This document shows positions 1-7,161 of a stretch of 30,429 nt of DNA, one piece after another. The notes under the pieces were generated by a model that worked only from the letters and a program-made list of their open reading frames with translations, had not been told where the DNA came from and made no database searches. Position 1 is the stretch's first letter, and the number at the start of each line of letters is the position of its first letter. The stretch covers positions 1 to 30,429 of the forward strand of contig JBBQUQ010000035.1 of NCBI GenBank assembly GCA_038212325.1. Direction: 5' to 3'. The position numbers were made by a program, and so were the translations under genes. This DNA comes from CAIVAT01 sp038212325. Lineage in GTDB: Bacteria; Bacteroidota; Bacteroidia; Bacteroidales; FEN-979.

Positions 1-87
1 TTTTCAATAGCAGTATTAATAAGGGTATTAGTCAATTCGTTTGAATATTTCTATGCTAAAAATCAGCCGGAAAAATATCTATTGTGA
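1..87 (+). CDS. C-terminal tail of an unidentified protein (partial)
   Basis: The first frame is open from the window edge to a TGA at 85-87 and gives 28 residues. They begin with a hydrophobic run (FSIAVLIRVLVNSF) and end in a polar tail (NQPEKYLL). This looks like the end of a membrane protein whose last helix runs into a short cytoplasmic tail. There is too little to name a family. The gene runs toward the outer-membrane protein gene at 205, so the two would be convergent. The frame could also be open by chance, because it is short and AT-rich. Confidence 0.4.
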   Translation, partial: FSIAVLIRVLVNSFEYFYAKNQPEKYLL

Positions 88-204
88 ACTATTGTGCCTA
101 TTGTGGTGAAGAATAATGAAAATAAGAAAGACGAATCTATCTTATACCTAGGTTAAAATTTGTATTAAAATCTAAACTTGCTTAAAGGAGATAAGCAGTT
201 TTGA

Positions 205-825
205 TTATTCGTCTCTGGATTTAAAATACCAGCTCAACGCGAGCGATAACACATTGTTATACTGTCCGCTTTCGAACAAGATCCACCGTTCCCCGTTAAC
301 AGTACCGGCTCTGGTCGACATCAGCGAATAATTGAACCTGAAACCGGCTTTGAGGTGGTTTGTGATAAAGCCCGAAACACCGATGATTCCGCATAAATTA
401 ACTTTCTCGTAAGGCACAGTCAGGTAGGGAACTTCCAACCCGTTAACTTCATCATAGGTGCCCAGCAGGATGTCGGCTGCGAGGCCTGCCTCTGCCTGGA
501 ACCGCCTGGCGAAAGTAAACTGGTAAAACACCGGAATTTCAAGGTAATGCAGTCTGGTAAGATAGGTCGTTCCTGTATTGGTAACGCTGTCGGCCCCCTG
601 CCTCATCCCTTTTTGAATGTACTCCATCTCCATCTGGAAGCTTGAGCGGGGGGAAATCCTCAGGCTGACGAAAGCGCCAGCGAGGTAACCAACTTTATGG
701 TAACCCTGCCAGGTATCGCCGTCAACCTGGCTTACCAGGCCTCCGGCGGTGATTCCCCCGTTGAATTTTTGTGTAAATCCTTCCAGGGAAATACAAATCA
801 GGATCAGCAATGCAATTTTTTTCAT
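205..825 (-). CDS. Outer-membrane beta-barrel protein (PorT/OmpW-like small porin fold)
   Basis: A 206-residue protein that begins with a clear signal peptide (MKKIALLILICISLEGFTQ) followed by alternating hydrophobic and polar strands. Recognisable pieces are GGLVSQVDGDTWQGYHKVGY near residue 28, FQMEMEYIQKGMRQG near 61, and repeated short strands to the end. This pattern fits the small outer-membrane beta-barrel (PorT-like) proteins common in Bacteroidetes. They sit in the outer membrane and mostly have no assigned function. The start at 825 is preferred because the signal peptide begins there; the frame stays open upstream to 978 but that part overlaps the divergent response regulator. The gene is divergent from the two-component pair with only 60 bp between, so it may be a target of that system; this is inference. 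Confidence 0.8.
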   Translation of the reverse strand: MKKIALLILICISLEGFTQKFNGGITAGGLVSQVDGDTWQGYHKVGYLAGAFVSLRISPRSSFQMEMEYIQKGMRQGADSVTNTGTTYLTRLHYLEIPVFYQFTFARRFQAEAGLAADILLGTYDEVNGLEVPYLTVPYEKVNLCGIIGVSGFITNHLKAGFRFNYSLMSTRAGTVNGERWILFESGQYNNVLSLALSWYFKSRDE

Positions 826-826
826 C

Positions 827-839
827 CGGAAATTTTCCG
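827..839. promoter_or_regulatory. Palindrome between divergent genes (possible operator)
   Basis: CGGAAA-T-TTTCCG is a perfect inverted repeat two bases upstream of the barrel gene's start codon, inside the 60-bp divergent spacer. A weak leftward -7-like box (TACTTTTA, bottom strand 847-840) lies just above it. Its position would allow a bound protein to block the barrel gene's start region. No binding protein can be named. Confidence 0.35.
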
Positions 840-858
840 TAAAAGTATGAAAATATTC

Positions 859-866
859 TACCTTTA
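859..866 (+). promoter_or_regulatory. Candidate Bacteroidetes -7 box for the response regulator
   Basis: TACCTTTA matches seven of eight positions of the Bacteroidetes -7 consensus TAnnTTTG and lies 19 bases before the chosen ATG at 886. Transcription would start near 872, leaving a very short leader. No clear -33 TTTG is seen at the right distance. Confidence 0.4.
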
Positions 867-885
867 CACCTCTTTGCAAAACAAT

Positions 886-1572
886 ATGGAAAACAACAAG
901 ACAACCATCCTGCTGGTTGATGACGAGCCCGACATCCTTGAATTTCTGGGATATAACCTGGAAAAAGAGGGATACCATGTATTAAAAGCAAAAAATGGTC
1001 AAAAAGCGTTAAAGCTGGCCAGGGAAAATAAGCCACATCTGGTTATCCTCGATGTGATGATGCCCGTGATGGATGGCATGGAGACCTGCATTGAAATCAG
1101 GAAGATTCCCGAGCTTGCCGGCACGCTGATCGCCTTTCTGACCGCCCGGGGTGAGGATTACTCCCAGATTTCGGGATTTGAAGCCGGGGCCGATGATTAT
1201 ATAACCAAGCCCATTAAACCGAAAGTGTTCATCAGCCGGATCCAGGCATTGTTACGAAGGTATAAAGAGGTGCCCGGCGAGAGCAACATCATTGCACTTA
1301 AAGGATTTACCATCGATAAAGACCGGTATGTTGTGGTGAAAGACAATGCCGAACTCGTCCTCGTCCGCAAGGAATTTGAACTGCTTCAGTTTCTTGTTTC
1401 GCACCCGGACAAGGTGGTAACCCGCGAAGAAATTTTTGCGAATGTGTGGGGAGAAAATGTGGTTGTCGGCGACCGTACCATCGATGTTCACATCCGTCGG
1501 ATCCGCGAAAAGCTGGGGATCGACAGTATAAAAACCATCAAAGGAGTAGGCTATAAATTCGACGAGGGATGA
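886..1572 (+). CDS. OmpR/PhoB-family response regulator
   Basis: A 228-residue DNA-binding response regulator. The receiver domain covers roughly residues 7-120, with acidic pocket VDDEPD (11-16), phospho-acceptor Asp56 in VILDVMMP, Thr87 in FLTAR and Lys108 in ITKPIKP. A winged-helix output domain fills residues 130-228, ending in the typical DVHIRRIREKLG and GVGYKF signatures. It is expected to be phosphorylated by the histidine kinase encoded next, whose ATG overlaps this stop codon as ATGA. The closest well-known relative by order and kinase type is PhoB/PhoP, but the signal is unknown. The start at 886 is chosen because the family's N-terminus begins a few residues before VDDEPD; no Shine-Dalgarno sequence is present, as usual for this phylum. 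Confidence 0.95.
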   Translation: MENNKTTILLVDDEPDILEFLGYNLEKEGYHVLKAKNGQKALKLARENKPHLVILDVMMPVMDGMETCIEIRKIPELAGTLIAFLTARGEDYSQISGFEAGADDYITKPIKPKVFISRIQALLRRYKEVPGESNIIALKGFTIDKDRYVVVKDNAELVLVRKEFELLQFLVSHPDKVVTREEIFANVWGENVVVGDRTIDVHIRRIREKLGIDSIKTIKGVGYKFDEG

Positions 1573-2627
1573 AGTTCCATAAACCGAGGAATCTTGCGCT
1601 GCTCAATGCCGGCATCATCACAGCAGTATACGGCATCCTGTTTTTCTTGTCTGTCAGCATCATTTTTTCACATGCGTTTTCCTATTATTACGCTTACCTG
1701 GCGCTGGCAATAAGCTCAGCAGTGATTTTTATCATCGTTTACGCTATTTTCCTTTATACCATTGAAAAATTCATTTACAGCAAGATCAGGCTGATTTACA
1801 AATCGATCCATTCGGTGAAGGTGGGAAAAAAGGACCTGCCAGATTCACAACCGGCCACCAGCATCATCGACCATGTGCAGGAAGAGGTTGAAAACTGGGA
1901 ATCGGATAAGCAACGGGAGATTGAACAGCTTAAAAGGCTGGAGCAATACCGGCGTGATTTCATCGGGAATGTATCGCACGAGTTGAAAACGCCGTTGTTC
2001 AACATCCAGGGGTATGTTTCCACCCTTCTTGACGGAGGATTGGAAGATTCGTCGATCAACAGGGAGTACCTGAAGCGGACGGAAAAGAGCATCGAACGAC
2101 TGGTAAGGATCCTGGAGGACCTTGACGAGATCGCCCAGCTTGAATCGGGCCATATGAAACTGAAAATTACACGGTTTGACCTTGTAAACCTGACAAAGGA
2201 GGTGACTGAAATGTTGGAGATGAAGGCACAGAAGCATGAAATCCTGTTCGTGATCAATGATCAGGGAAGGCCGGTGATGGTGGAGGGCGACAAGGATAAG
2301 ATCAGGCAGGTGCTTACCAATATCATCGACAATTCCATCCGTTACGGGAGCCATGAAAATGGAAAAACCAAGATCACCTTTTTTGATATGGACGAAAACA
2401 TTCTGACCGAGATTACCGACAATGGAATAGGCATTGACACACATGAGCTTGCCCGGGTATTCGAACGGTTTTACCGCACCGACCGGGGGCGGATCGCAAC
2501 GAAAAAAGGCAAAGGGTTAGGATTGGCGATCGTCAAGCACATTGTGGAGGCACACCGGCAAACCATCAATGTTCGCAGTACGATCGGAGTGGGGACCACG
2601 TTTGGGTTTACCTTGAAGAAGGCGTGA
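1569..2627 (+). CDS. Sensor histidine kinase (PhoR-like)
   Basis: A 352-residue membrane kinase. Two transmembrane helices (about residues 10-33 and 41-64) have almost no periplasmic loop between them, so there is no obvious extracellular sensor domain. A coiled linker (about 100-128) leads into the HisKA dimerisation domain with phospho-acceptor His137 in NVSHELKTPL. The catalytic domain shows the N box (RQVLTNIIDNSIRYG), G1 (DNGIGID), the F box (VFERFYRTDRGR) and G2 (GKGLGLAIVKHIVEAH). It overlaps the response regulator by four bases and is surely its partner. The short loop suggests it senses a membrane or intracellular cue, or works through an accessory protein. Its stop codon lies inside the first unit of a heptamer repeat array. 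Confidence 0.95.
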   Translation: MKFHKPRNLALLNAGIITAVYGILFFLSVSIIFSHAFSYYYAYLALAISSAVIFIIVYAIFLYTIEKFIYSKIRLIYKSIHSVKVGKKDLPDSQPATSIIDHVQEEVENWESDKQREIEQLKRLEQYRRDFIGNVSHELKTPLFNIQGYVSTLLDGGLEDSSINREYLKRTEKSIERLVRILEDLDEIAQLESGHMKLKITRFDLVNLTKEVTEMLEMKAQKHEILFVINDQGRPVMVEGDKDKIRQVLTNIIDNSIRYGSHENGKTKITFFDMDENILTEITDNGIGIDTHELARVFERFYRTDRGRIATKKGKGLGLAIVKHIVEAHRQTINVRSTIGVGTTFGFTLKKA

Positions 2628-2693
2628 CGCGTGACGGGTGACACGTGACGCGTGACAGGTGACACGTGACGCGTGACAGGTGACGGATGACAC
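2624..2693. repeat. Heptamer tandem array, ten units of (G/A)TGACNN
   Basis: Ten heptamers follow each other in perfect phase. Units read GTGACGC, GTGACGG, GTGACAC, GTGACGC, GTGACAG, GTGACAC, GTGACGC, GTGACAG, GTGACGG, ATGACAC. Only the last two bases vary, apart from the first base of the last unit. The TGA in the first unit is the stop codon of the histidine kinase gene. The array ends 13 bp before the 3' end of the convergent polyprenyl synthase gene. Related arrays occur at 15632-15715 and 26384-26411. Confidence 0.95.
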
Positions 2694-2706
2694 TTCCCGA
2701 GTTACC

Positions 2707-3681
2707 TCAGGTATTGCGGTCGGTGGTAAAAATGACCAGTTGCTCAAGCGATTTACGGCAGGTGTTATCGGGGAATGTTTGAAGGATGTCCAGTGATTTC
2801 CTGCGGTATTCGAGCATTTTTTCATTGGCATAAGCAATGCCGCCGCGTTCAACCACCTTATCTATCAGCTTTGAGACTTTCGCAGCATCGTTGTGGTGAT
2901 TTTTGACGGTATTGATGATCCAGCGTTTTTCCATGAAATCAGAGTGATTCAGCAGGTAAATCAGCGGAAGGGTCATCTTCTGATCACGGATATCGGTGCC
3001 GTTGGGCTTGCCTGTGGCGTTGTTCCGCTCGTAATCAAAAAGGTCATCCTTGATCTGGAAGGCAATGCCCACATGTTCGCCGAAGGACCACATCGATTTT
3101 ACCAGTTCCTGTGAAACATTGACAGATTCGGCCCCGCAGGCGCAACAGGAGGCGATGAGGGTTGCCGTTTTTTTGCGGATGATTTCAAAATATATCTCTT
3201 CCCGGATGTCGAGTTTCCTGGCCTTTTCGATCTGCAGCAACTCTCCTTCGCTCATTTCACGAACGGCGGCGGAAACAATTTTCAGCAGTTTGAATTCATC
3301 CTGTTCAAGCGCCAGCAATAACCCGCGCGATAAAAGGTAATCCCCCACCAATACGGCAATTTTATTTTTCCACAAGGCATTGAGGGAGAAGAATCCGCGG
3401 CGCAGGTTCGAGTCGTCTACCACATCATCATGCACGAGGGTAGCTGTATGCAAAAGTTCAATCAGGGAAGCAGCCCTGTAGGTGCTTTCATTAACGACAC
3501 CGCACAGTCCGGCCGAAAGGAATACGAACATCGGGCGCATCTGTTTGCCCTTGCGCTTGATGATGTACCGCATAATGGTATCGAGCAACGGAACAGTACT
3601 CTTCATCGATGCCCTGAATTTTCCTTCAAAGACTTCAATGTGTTCTGAAATGGGTGCTTTTATTTCGTTTAGTGATATCAA
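2707..3681 (-). CDS. Trans-polyprenyl diphosphate synthase
   Basis: A 324-residue member of the IspA/IspB/GerC3 family of head-to-tail prenyl transferases. The two aspartate-rich metal-binding motifs are present: DDVVD at 85-89 (in LVHDDVVDDSNLRRG) and DDLFD at 212-216 (in QIKDDLFDYE). GKQMRP (45-50) is the usual substrate-binding stretch. Length and motifs fit a medium- or long-chain enzyme (hepta- to nonaprenyl) that makes the side chain of menaquinone; chain length cannot be read reliably. It adds isopentenyl diphosphate units to an allylic diphosphate in the cytoplasm. The gene stands alone, convergent with the kinase. A leftward -7-like box (TACCTTTA, bottom strand 3707-3700) lies just upstream of the start. 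Confidence 0.93.
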   Translation of the reverse strand: MISLNEIKAPISEHIEVFEGKFRASMKSTVPLLDTIMRYIIKRKGKQMRPMFVFLSAGLCGVVNESTYRAASLIELLHTATLVHDDVVDDSNLRRGFFSLNALWKNKIAVLVGDYLLSRGLLLALEQDEFKLLKIVSAAVREMSEGELLQIEKARKLDIREEIYFEIIRKKTATLIASCCACGAESVNVSQELVKSMWSFGEHVGIAFQIKDDLFDYERNNATGKPNGTDIRDQKMTLPLIYLLNHSDFMEKRWIINTVKNHHNDAAKVSKLIDKVVERGGIAYANEKMLEYRRKSLDILQTFPDNTCRKSLEQLVIFTTDRNT

Positions 3682-3819
3682 CTCCGGGGATTAGATCGGT
3701 AAAGGTAAATATTTCAGGAATAACTGATGAAAATATGGTACGATTTGCGCCGATACATTTTTTGTGGATTCTTCACATTATCAAAACTGGTTATAATTGG
3801 GAAAAATATTTATTCTATT

Positions 3820-3835
3820 AGTGAAATTTTTCACA
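3820..3835. promoter_or_regulatory. Crp/Fnr-like palindrome upstream of the FG-GAP gene
   Basis: AGTGA-AATTTT-TCACA matches nine of ten arm positions of the classical Crp site TGTGA-N6-TCACA. A perfect Bacteroidetes -7 box, TATATTTG, lies 11 bases downstream at 3846-3853, so the site would overlap or replace the -33 region, as an activator site would. The surrounding DNA is AT-rich, so chance is possible. Confidence 0.35.
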
Positions 3836-3845
3836 ATATTAACAT

Positions 3846-3853
3846 TATATTTG
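3846..3853 (+). promoter_or_regulatory. Candidate -7 promoter box for the FG-GAP gene
   Basis: TATATTTG fully matches TAnnTTTG and points toward the gene starting at 3974. It implies a leader of roughly 115 bases. No good -33 TTTG is present at the expected distance, in keeping with an activator-dependent promoter. Confidence 0.4.
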
Positions 3854-3973
3854 TGAGGAGATACGAGATTATCATAATCAAACAAACCATGCGTTTTCTG
3901 AACTCTTTGATAAACAAAGTAAAACACATTAACATGGTTGCTTACTCTTGACCTGCGTAAAAATTTGATAATC

Positions 3974-5488
3974 ATGAAAAAAATCCTTATTTCATTTCTG
4001 TCAGGTAATAAAATTTGGTTATTAGTCCCATTCATATTTGCATTTCAGGCTGATGCGCCATTGAGCCAATACACTATCCCCATTTTTGCCTATTCGGTAA
4101 GTTCTGCGGATATTGATTTAGATGGTGATTTCGATATCTTAGTTGGACATAGAACCGCTTGGCAGCAGACAAACCCTACAATCACCATACTTTCTAATAC
4201 TGGCGGTTTATTAACAATATCAGACACTTCAAAATCATATTGTGGTTATCAGGAGAATATTTTTGCTTGTAAAATTGACACTGACAATTATCCTGACTTG
4301 GTTACATTTTACTCCGACTTCTCCACAGGAACTGCAAATAGATTTTTGCGAATATGGTACAATCATAATGGTTTTTTTAACGAATTTCAGGACTTTAGTT
4401 TGAACAGTTCAGCAACATTTGATGGTATTACCCATGGTGATATAAATGGTGATAGTTTAACAGATATTCTTGTCTGGTCAGAAAATAATCATTTCTGGGG
4501 TGTACTTTATAATCTTGGTAATGGTACCTTATCACCACCAGAATACCATAATGTAACAGGCTATTATCCTTCAAATATTGCTTGTGGCGATTTAAATGGC
4601 GATGGCCGTGATGATGTGGTTGTAAGTGGGCAATCAACGGAGGTTTATTATAGTTTGTCAACCGGTTTTCAAGTAGAAGTTTTGGAAACGAATAGTTTTA
4701 AAAATATGGATGCAATTGTTGATTTTGATGGGGATGGTGATAACGATTTGCTTACAGCAGTTGGAATACCAATGGTAAATATTACTAGTTTAATCATGTA
4801 CCGCAATCAGAACGACACAAATTTACAAGTGATGCCTGAGATTTATTTCCAAACTCCCTCTACCTCCTTTTCCGTAAATGATTTTAACAATGACAACTTG
4901 CCGGATATTGCTTTCCTGACAATGTTTCCGGATACCAGCGGCACAGGGATGACAGATACAATCGGAGGGATTAAAATTCTATACAATCAGGGAAATTTTC
5001 AACTATCAAATCCTCAGTTCATAAGCCTGGTAAACTATCATGAAAGCGGTCGCAATTTCAGCAGTGCCGACCTGGATGGCAATGGTTATAATGATTTTGC
5101 CATAATAAGGGGCAGTGGAATTCCGATGAAAAATCTAGAATTGCTGTTCAATGATGGAAATGGAAATTTTGTGGGAATGCCAGTGGGGTTTGATATCCGC
5201 CTAGAAAAACAAGAAACAACGGCGCTAAAATGCTACCCAAATCCTTTTCGGGAATTGATAACTTTTGACTTTGAACTGAAGAATTCAGCCATGGTGGAAC
5301 TGTGTGTTTATAATCTCCAGGGAAGATTTATTCAATGTTTATACAATCAAAAAAAGGAACGAGGCCATCATTTAATTTCCTGGTGCGGGATAAATCCGTC
5401 AGCCATAGAACCTGCAACCGGCAGCATGATCGCTTTTCTGAAGGTTAATGGTAAAATCTTCAATTCAATTAAATTCATCAAGTATTAA
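3974..5488 (+). CDS. Secreted FG-GAP/VCBS propeller protein with T9SS sorting domain
   Basis: A 504-residue exported protein. After an N-terminal signal region (about 1-30), seven calcium-binding-type Dx(D/N)xDGxxD loops recur near residues 46, 101, 156, 205, 250, 303 and 366 (examples DIDLDGDFD, DLNGDGRDD, DFDGDGDND). This is the spacing of an FG-GAP/VCBS seven-bladed beta-propeller. Residues 420-504 (starting CYPNPF) are a type IX secretion C-terminal sorting domain, so the protein is probably passed across the outer membrane and attached to the surface or released. No catalytic domain is visible, so adhesion or ligand binding is the likeliest role. The gene is noticeably more AT-rich than its neighbours. 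The start at 3974 gives the best signal peptide; an upstream in-frame start at 3938 is less likely. Confidence 0.88.
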   Translation: MKKILISFLSGNKIWLLVPFIFAFQADAPLSQYTIPIFAYSVSSADIDLDGDFDILVGHRTAWQQTNPTITILSNTGGLLTISDTSKSYCGYQENIFACKIDTDNYPDLVTFYSDFSTGTANRFLRIWYNHNGFFNEFQDFSLNSSATFDGITHGDINGDSLTDILVWSENNHFWGVLYNLGNGTLSPPEYHNVTGYYPSNIACGDLNGDGRDDVVVSGQSTEVYYSLSTGFQVEVLETNSFKNMDAIVDFDGDGDNDLLTAVGIPMVNITSLIMYRNQNDTNLQVMPEIYFQTPSTSFSVNDFNNDNLPDIAFLTMFPDTSGTGMTDTIGGIKILYNQGNFQLSNPQFISLVNYHESGRNFSSADLDGNGYNDFAIIRGSGIPMKNLELLFNDGNGNFVGMPVGFDIRLEKQETTALKCYPNPFRELITFDFELKNSAMVELCVYNLQGRFIQCLYNQKKERGHHLISWCGINPSAIEPATGSMIAFLKVNGKIFNSIKFIKY

Positions 5489-5525
5489 TTAAAAAAATGG
5501 GAGGACATTTCCCTTAATCAACCAA

Positions 5526-5543
5526 TCAGGAATGCGTTCCTGA
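5526..5543. repeat. 18-bp inverted repeat after the FG-GAP gene
   Basis: TCAGGAA-TGCG-TTCCTGA has seven perfectly paired bases in each arm, 38 bp after the FG-GAP stop codon and 68 bp before the radical SAM start. No T-run follows, so it is not a standard intrinsic terminator. It could be an RNA hairpin at the 3' end or an operator for the next gene. Confidence 0.45.
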
Positions 5544-5610
5544 GGTTTCATTAAAAATTGATAGGAAAAACCGCAGGAAATATGGAATTTTGTATCCATA
5601 TCTATCTACC

Positions 5611-6390
5611 ATGCCCGGATTTCTATTTCATGAGGTGATCTTCGGCCCGGTGCGCAGCAGGCGCCTGGGGTTGTCGCTGGGCATCAATTTGCTCCCGCTC
5701 CATTCGAAATATTGTTCCTTCAATTGCATTTATTGCGAATGCGGTTGGACACCTGCCAACCTGGCTGTGCATCCTGAATTTCCCTCCCGGGCTGAAGTGA
5801 GTCGGTTCCTGGAGGAGCGGTTACGACGGTCGGTTGAAGAAAATTACCTGCCCGATGCCCTTACTTATGCAGGGAACGGAGAACCGACCATGCATCCTGA
5901 ATTTGCCGGGATTGTTGACGACACCCTTTCCCTGCGTGACAAATATGTGCCGCATGCAAAGGTTTCTGTCCTGTCAAATTCAAGCATGATCCATGTTCCT
6001 GCTGTTTTTTCCGCACTCCAAAAACTCGATCAGAATATTCTCAAGCTGGATGCAGGATCTGAGCGAATGTTCAACCTGATCAACAACCCGGTTAATCATG
6101 TTCAGTTTTCGGCACTGGTTGAGAATTTAACAAAGTTCAAAGGAGATCTCATGATCCAGAGCATGTTCCTGCGCGGGAATTTCAAGGGGAAGGTGGTCGA
6201 CAATACGACCAAAGCAGAGGTTGATGCATGGATCGGGCACCTGAAGGTGATCAACCCGAAAATGGTGATGATTTATCCGATCGCCCGGGCGACCCCGGTG
6301 CATAACCTTGAAATAATCGGGTCAGATGAACTGGAAATAATTGCGGATAAGGTCAGGCAGGCTGGGTTGAAGGTGCAGGTGTATCAGTAG
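5611..6390 (+). CDS. Radical SAM protein, COG0731 family
   Basis: A 259-residue radical SAM protein. The cluster-binding motif is CSFNCIYC (Cys35, Cys39, Cys42), with an extra cysteine at 44. It follows FGPVRSRRLGLSLGINLLP, the hallmark N-terminus of COG0731, whose archaeal members relate to the tRNA wyosine enzyme Tyw1. Further family marks are NGEPTMHPEF and KLDAGS. Bacterial members have no settled function; tRNA modification is unlikely because bacteria lack wyosine, so no substrate is proposed. The ATG at 5611 is chosen because family members begin just before this motif; an in-frame TTG at 5590 also exists. The gene appears to be transcribed alone and is followed by a long non-coding stretch with a transposon-like element. 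Confidence 0.85.
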   Translation: MPGFLFHEVIFGPVRSRRLGLSLGINLLPLHSKYCSFNCIYCECGWTPANLAVHPEFPSRAEVSRFLEERLRRSVEENYLPDALTYAGNGEPTMHPEFAGIVDDTLSLRDKYVPHAKVSVLSNSSMIHVPAVFSALQKLDQNILKLDAGSERMFNLINNPVNHVQFSALVENLTKFKGDLMIQSMFLRGNFKGKVVDNTTKAEVDAWIGHLKVINPKMVMIYPIARATPVHNLEIIGSDELEIIADKVRQAGLKVQVYQ

Positions 6391-6406
6391 GCATACCGGG
6401 ATTTAT

Positions 6407-6445
6407 ATTTTGGATTTTGCCATCTTAGATTTGAGATTTGGGATC
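6407..6445. repeat. Short degenerate heptamer/octamer array
   Basis: In-phase words each start with AT: ATTTTGG, ATTTTGCC, ATCTTAG, ATTTGAG, ATTTGGG, then ATC. This is a degenerate member of the intergenic short tandem repeats found elsewhere in the window. It opens the 363-bp gene-free stretch 6391-6753, the rest of which is AT-rich spacer plus the element at 6502-6699. Confidence 0.6.
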
Positions 6446-6501
6446 AGAAAAACGAGATTCATTTAATAAACAGATAATTAAAAATTAAAAATTACGTAAT
6501 T

Positions 6502-6699
6502 ATGCGAATCAAGAGTCGTCAGCTAAAGCTGACTGCAATAGATGGCGCGTATTTCCGCTGAATGATCACTCCGAGTCGCTCATCCATTTATTGCAGTTGG
6601 CTTCAGCCAACTGTGTATGATTGGGCTTATAACTACTGGCTTTAGCCGCATAATATCAGGTTTTTTCTATAAGTTCTATTTTCAACCCTTGATTCACAT
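6502..6699 (+). mobile_element. MITE-like element, copy 1
   Basis: A 198-bp non-coding element bounded by inverted repeats: left end ATGCGAATCAAGAGT (two mismatches) and right end matching the complement of ATGTGAATCAAGGGT exactly. It is flanked on both sides by the same five bases, TAATT (6497-6501 and 6700-6704), as expected for a target-site duplication. Inside are three hairpins: GTCAGCT-AA-AGCTGAC (6518-6533), CAGTTGGCT-TC-AGCCAACTG (6594-6613) and GGCT-TT-AGCC (6638-6647). No reading frame of useful length exists, so it must depend on a transposase elsewhere. About 165 bp match the element at 15716-15986 in reverse orientation with seven substitutions by eye. Confidence 0.88.
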
Positions 6700-6753
6700 T
6701 AATTGATAATTACAGAATTATTCCTTTTTAATTATTGATTACCACTGTTGACC

Positions 6754-7158
6754 ATGGAAAACATTTACTACCCTCCCAAAATCTGGCTGGCATTTGGCGA
6801 AGTCGTCATCGGAAACCAGGAAATCGCCGGATGGCTGCTGAAAAACGGCTTTCCGGAGGTGGCTGCATTGGCTCATGCCATCAGGGGTAGCGAGGAAGCA
6901 ACGGCGTGGCTCTTTAAAAACAAGTTCTTTCACCTGGCGGCGCTTGATGCGGCCATTGATGAGAATATACAGGCATATCAATGGTTGCAGAAACACAATC
7001 ACCTGTTACTGGTAGTGTTTGCCGATGCATGTCGCGGTTCGCAACCTGCAATCAACTGGTTCTATGAAAACAAAATGGAGGCCTTTGTCGTTCTGGCGAA
7101 AAGGATCAAGGATTTACGCGACAACACGACCTTTGATTACCACAAGAAGCAATTTTAG
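6754..7158 (+). CDS. Small protein of four exact 25-residue repeats
   Basis: A 134-residue protein of unknown function. After 19 residues it is built from four consecutive 25-residue repeats (20-44, 45-69, 70-94, 95-119) without gaps, then a 15-residue polar tail. Shared positions are a start of G(N/S)xxA, Trp at position 8 of every unit, KN or EN around positions 11-12, and a hydrophobic run ending in A(I/C). Units begin for example GNQEIAGWLLKNGF and GSEEATAWLFKNKF. The pattern predicts helical hairpins stacking into a small solenoid, like ankyrin or TPR proteins, which usually bind other proteins. No signal peptide is seen. ATG 6754 is preferred to an in-frame TTG at 6748. It is convergent with nrdJ, three bases apart. 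Confidence 0.75.
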   Translation: MENIYYPPKIWLAFGEVVIGNQEIAGWLLKNGFPEVAALAHAIRGSEEATAWLFKNKFFHLAALDAAIDENIQAYQWLQKHNHLLLVVFADACRGSQPAINWFYENKMEAFVVLAKRIKDLRDNTTFDYHKKQF

Positions 7159-7161
7159 CCC

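Noticed and set aside
697..885. N-terminal extension of the response regulator
   Set aside because: It would overlap the signal-peptide end of the divergent barrel gene, and family members begin at the receiver domain; ATG 886 fits.
2624..2693. CRISPR array
   Set aside because: Units are 7 bp and contiguous, with no spacers of 25-40 bp and no cas genes nearby.
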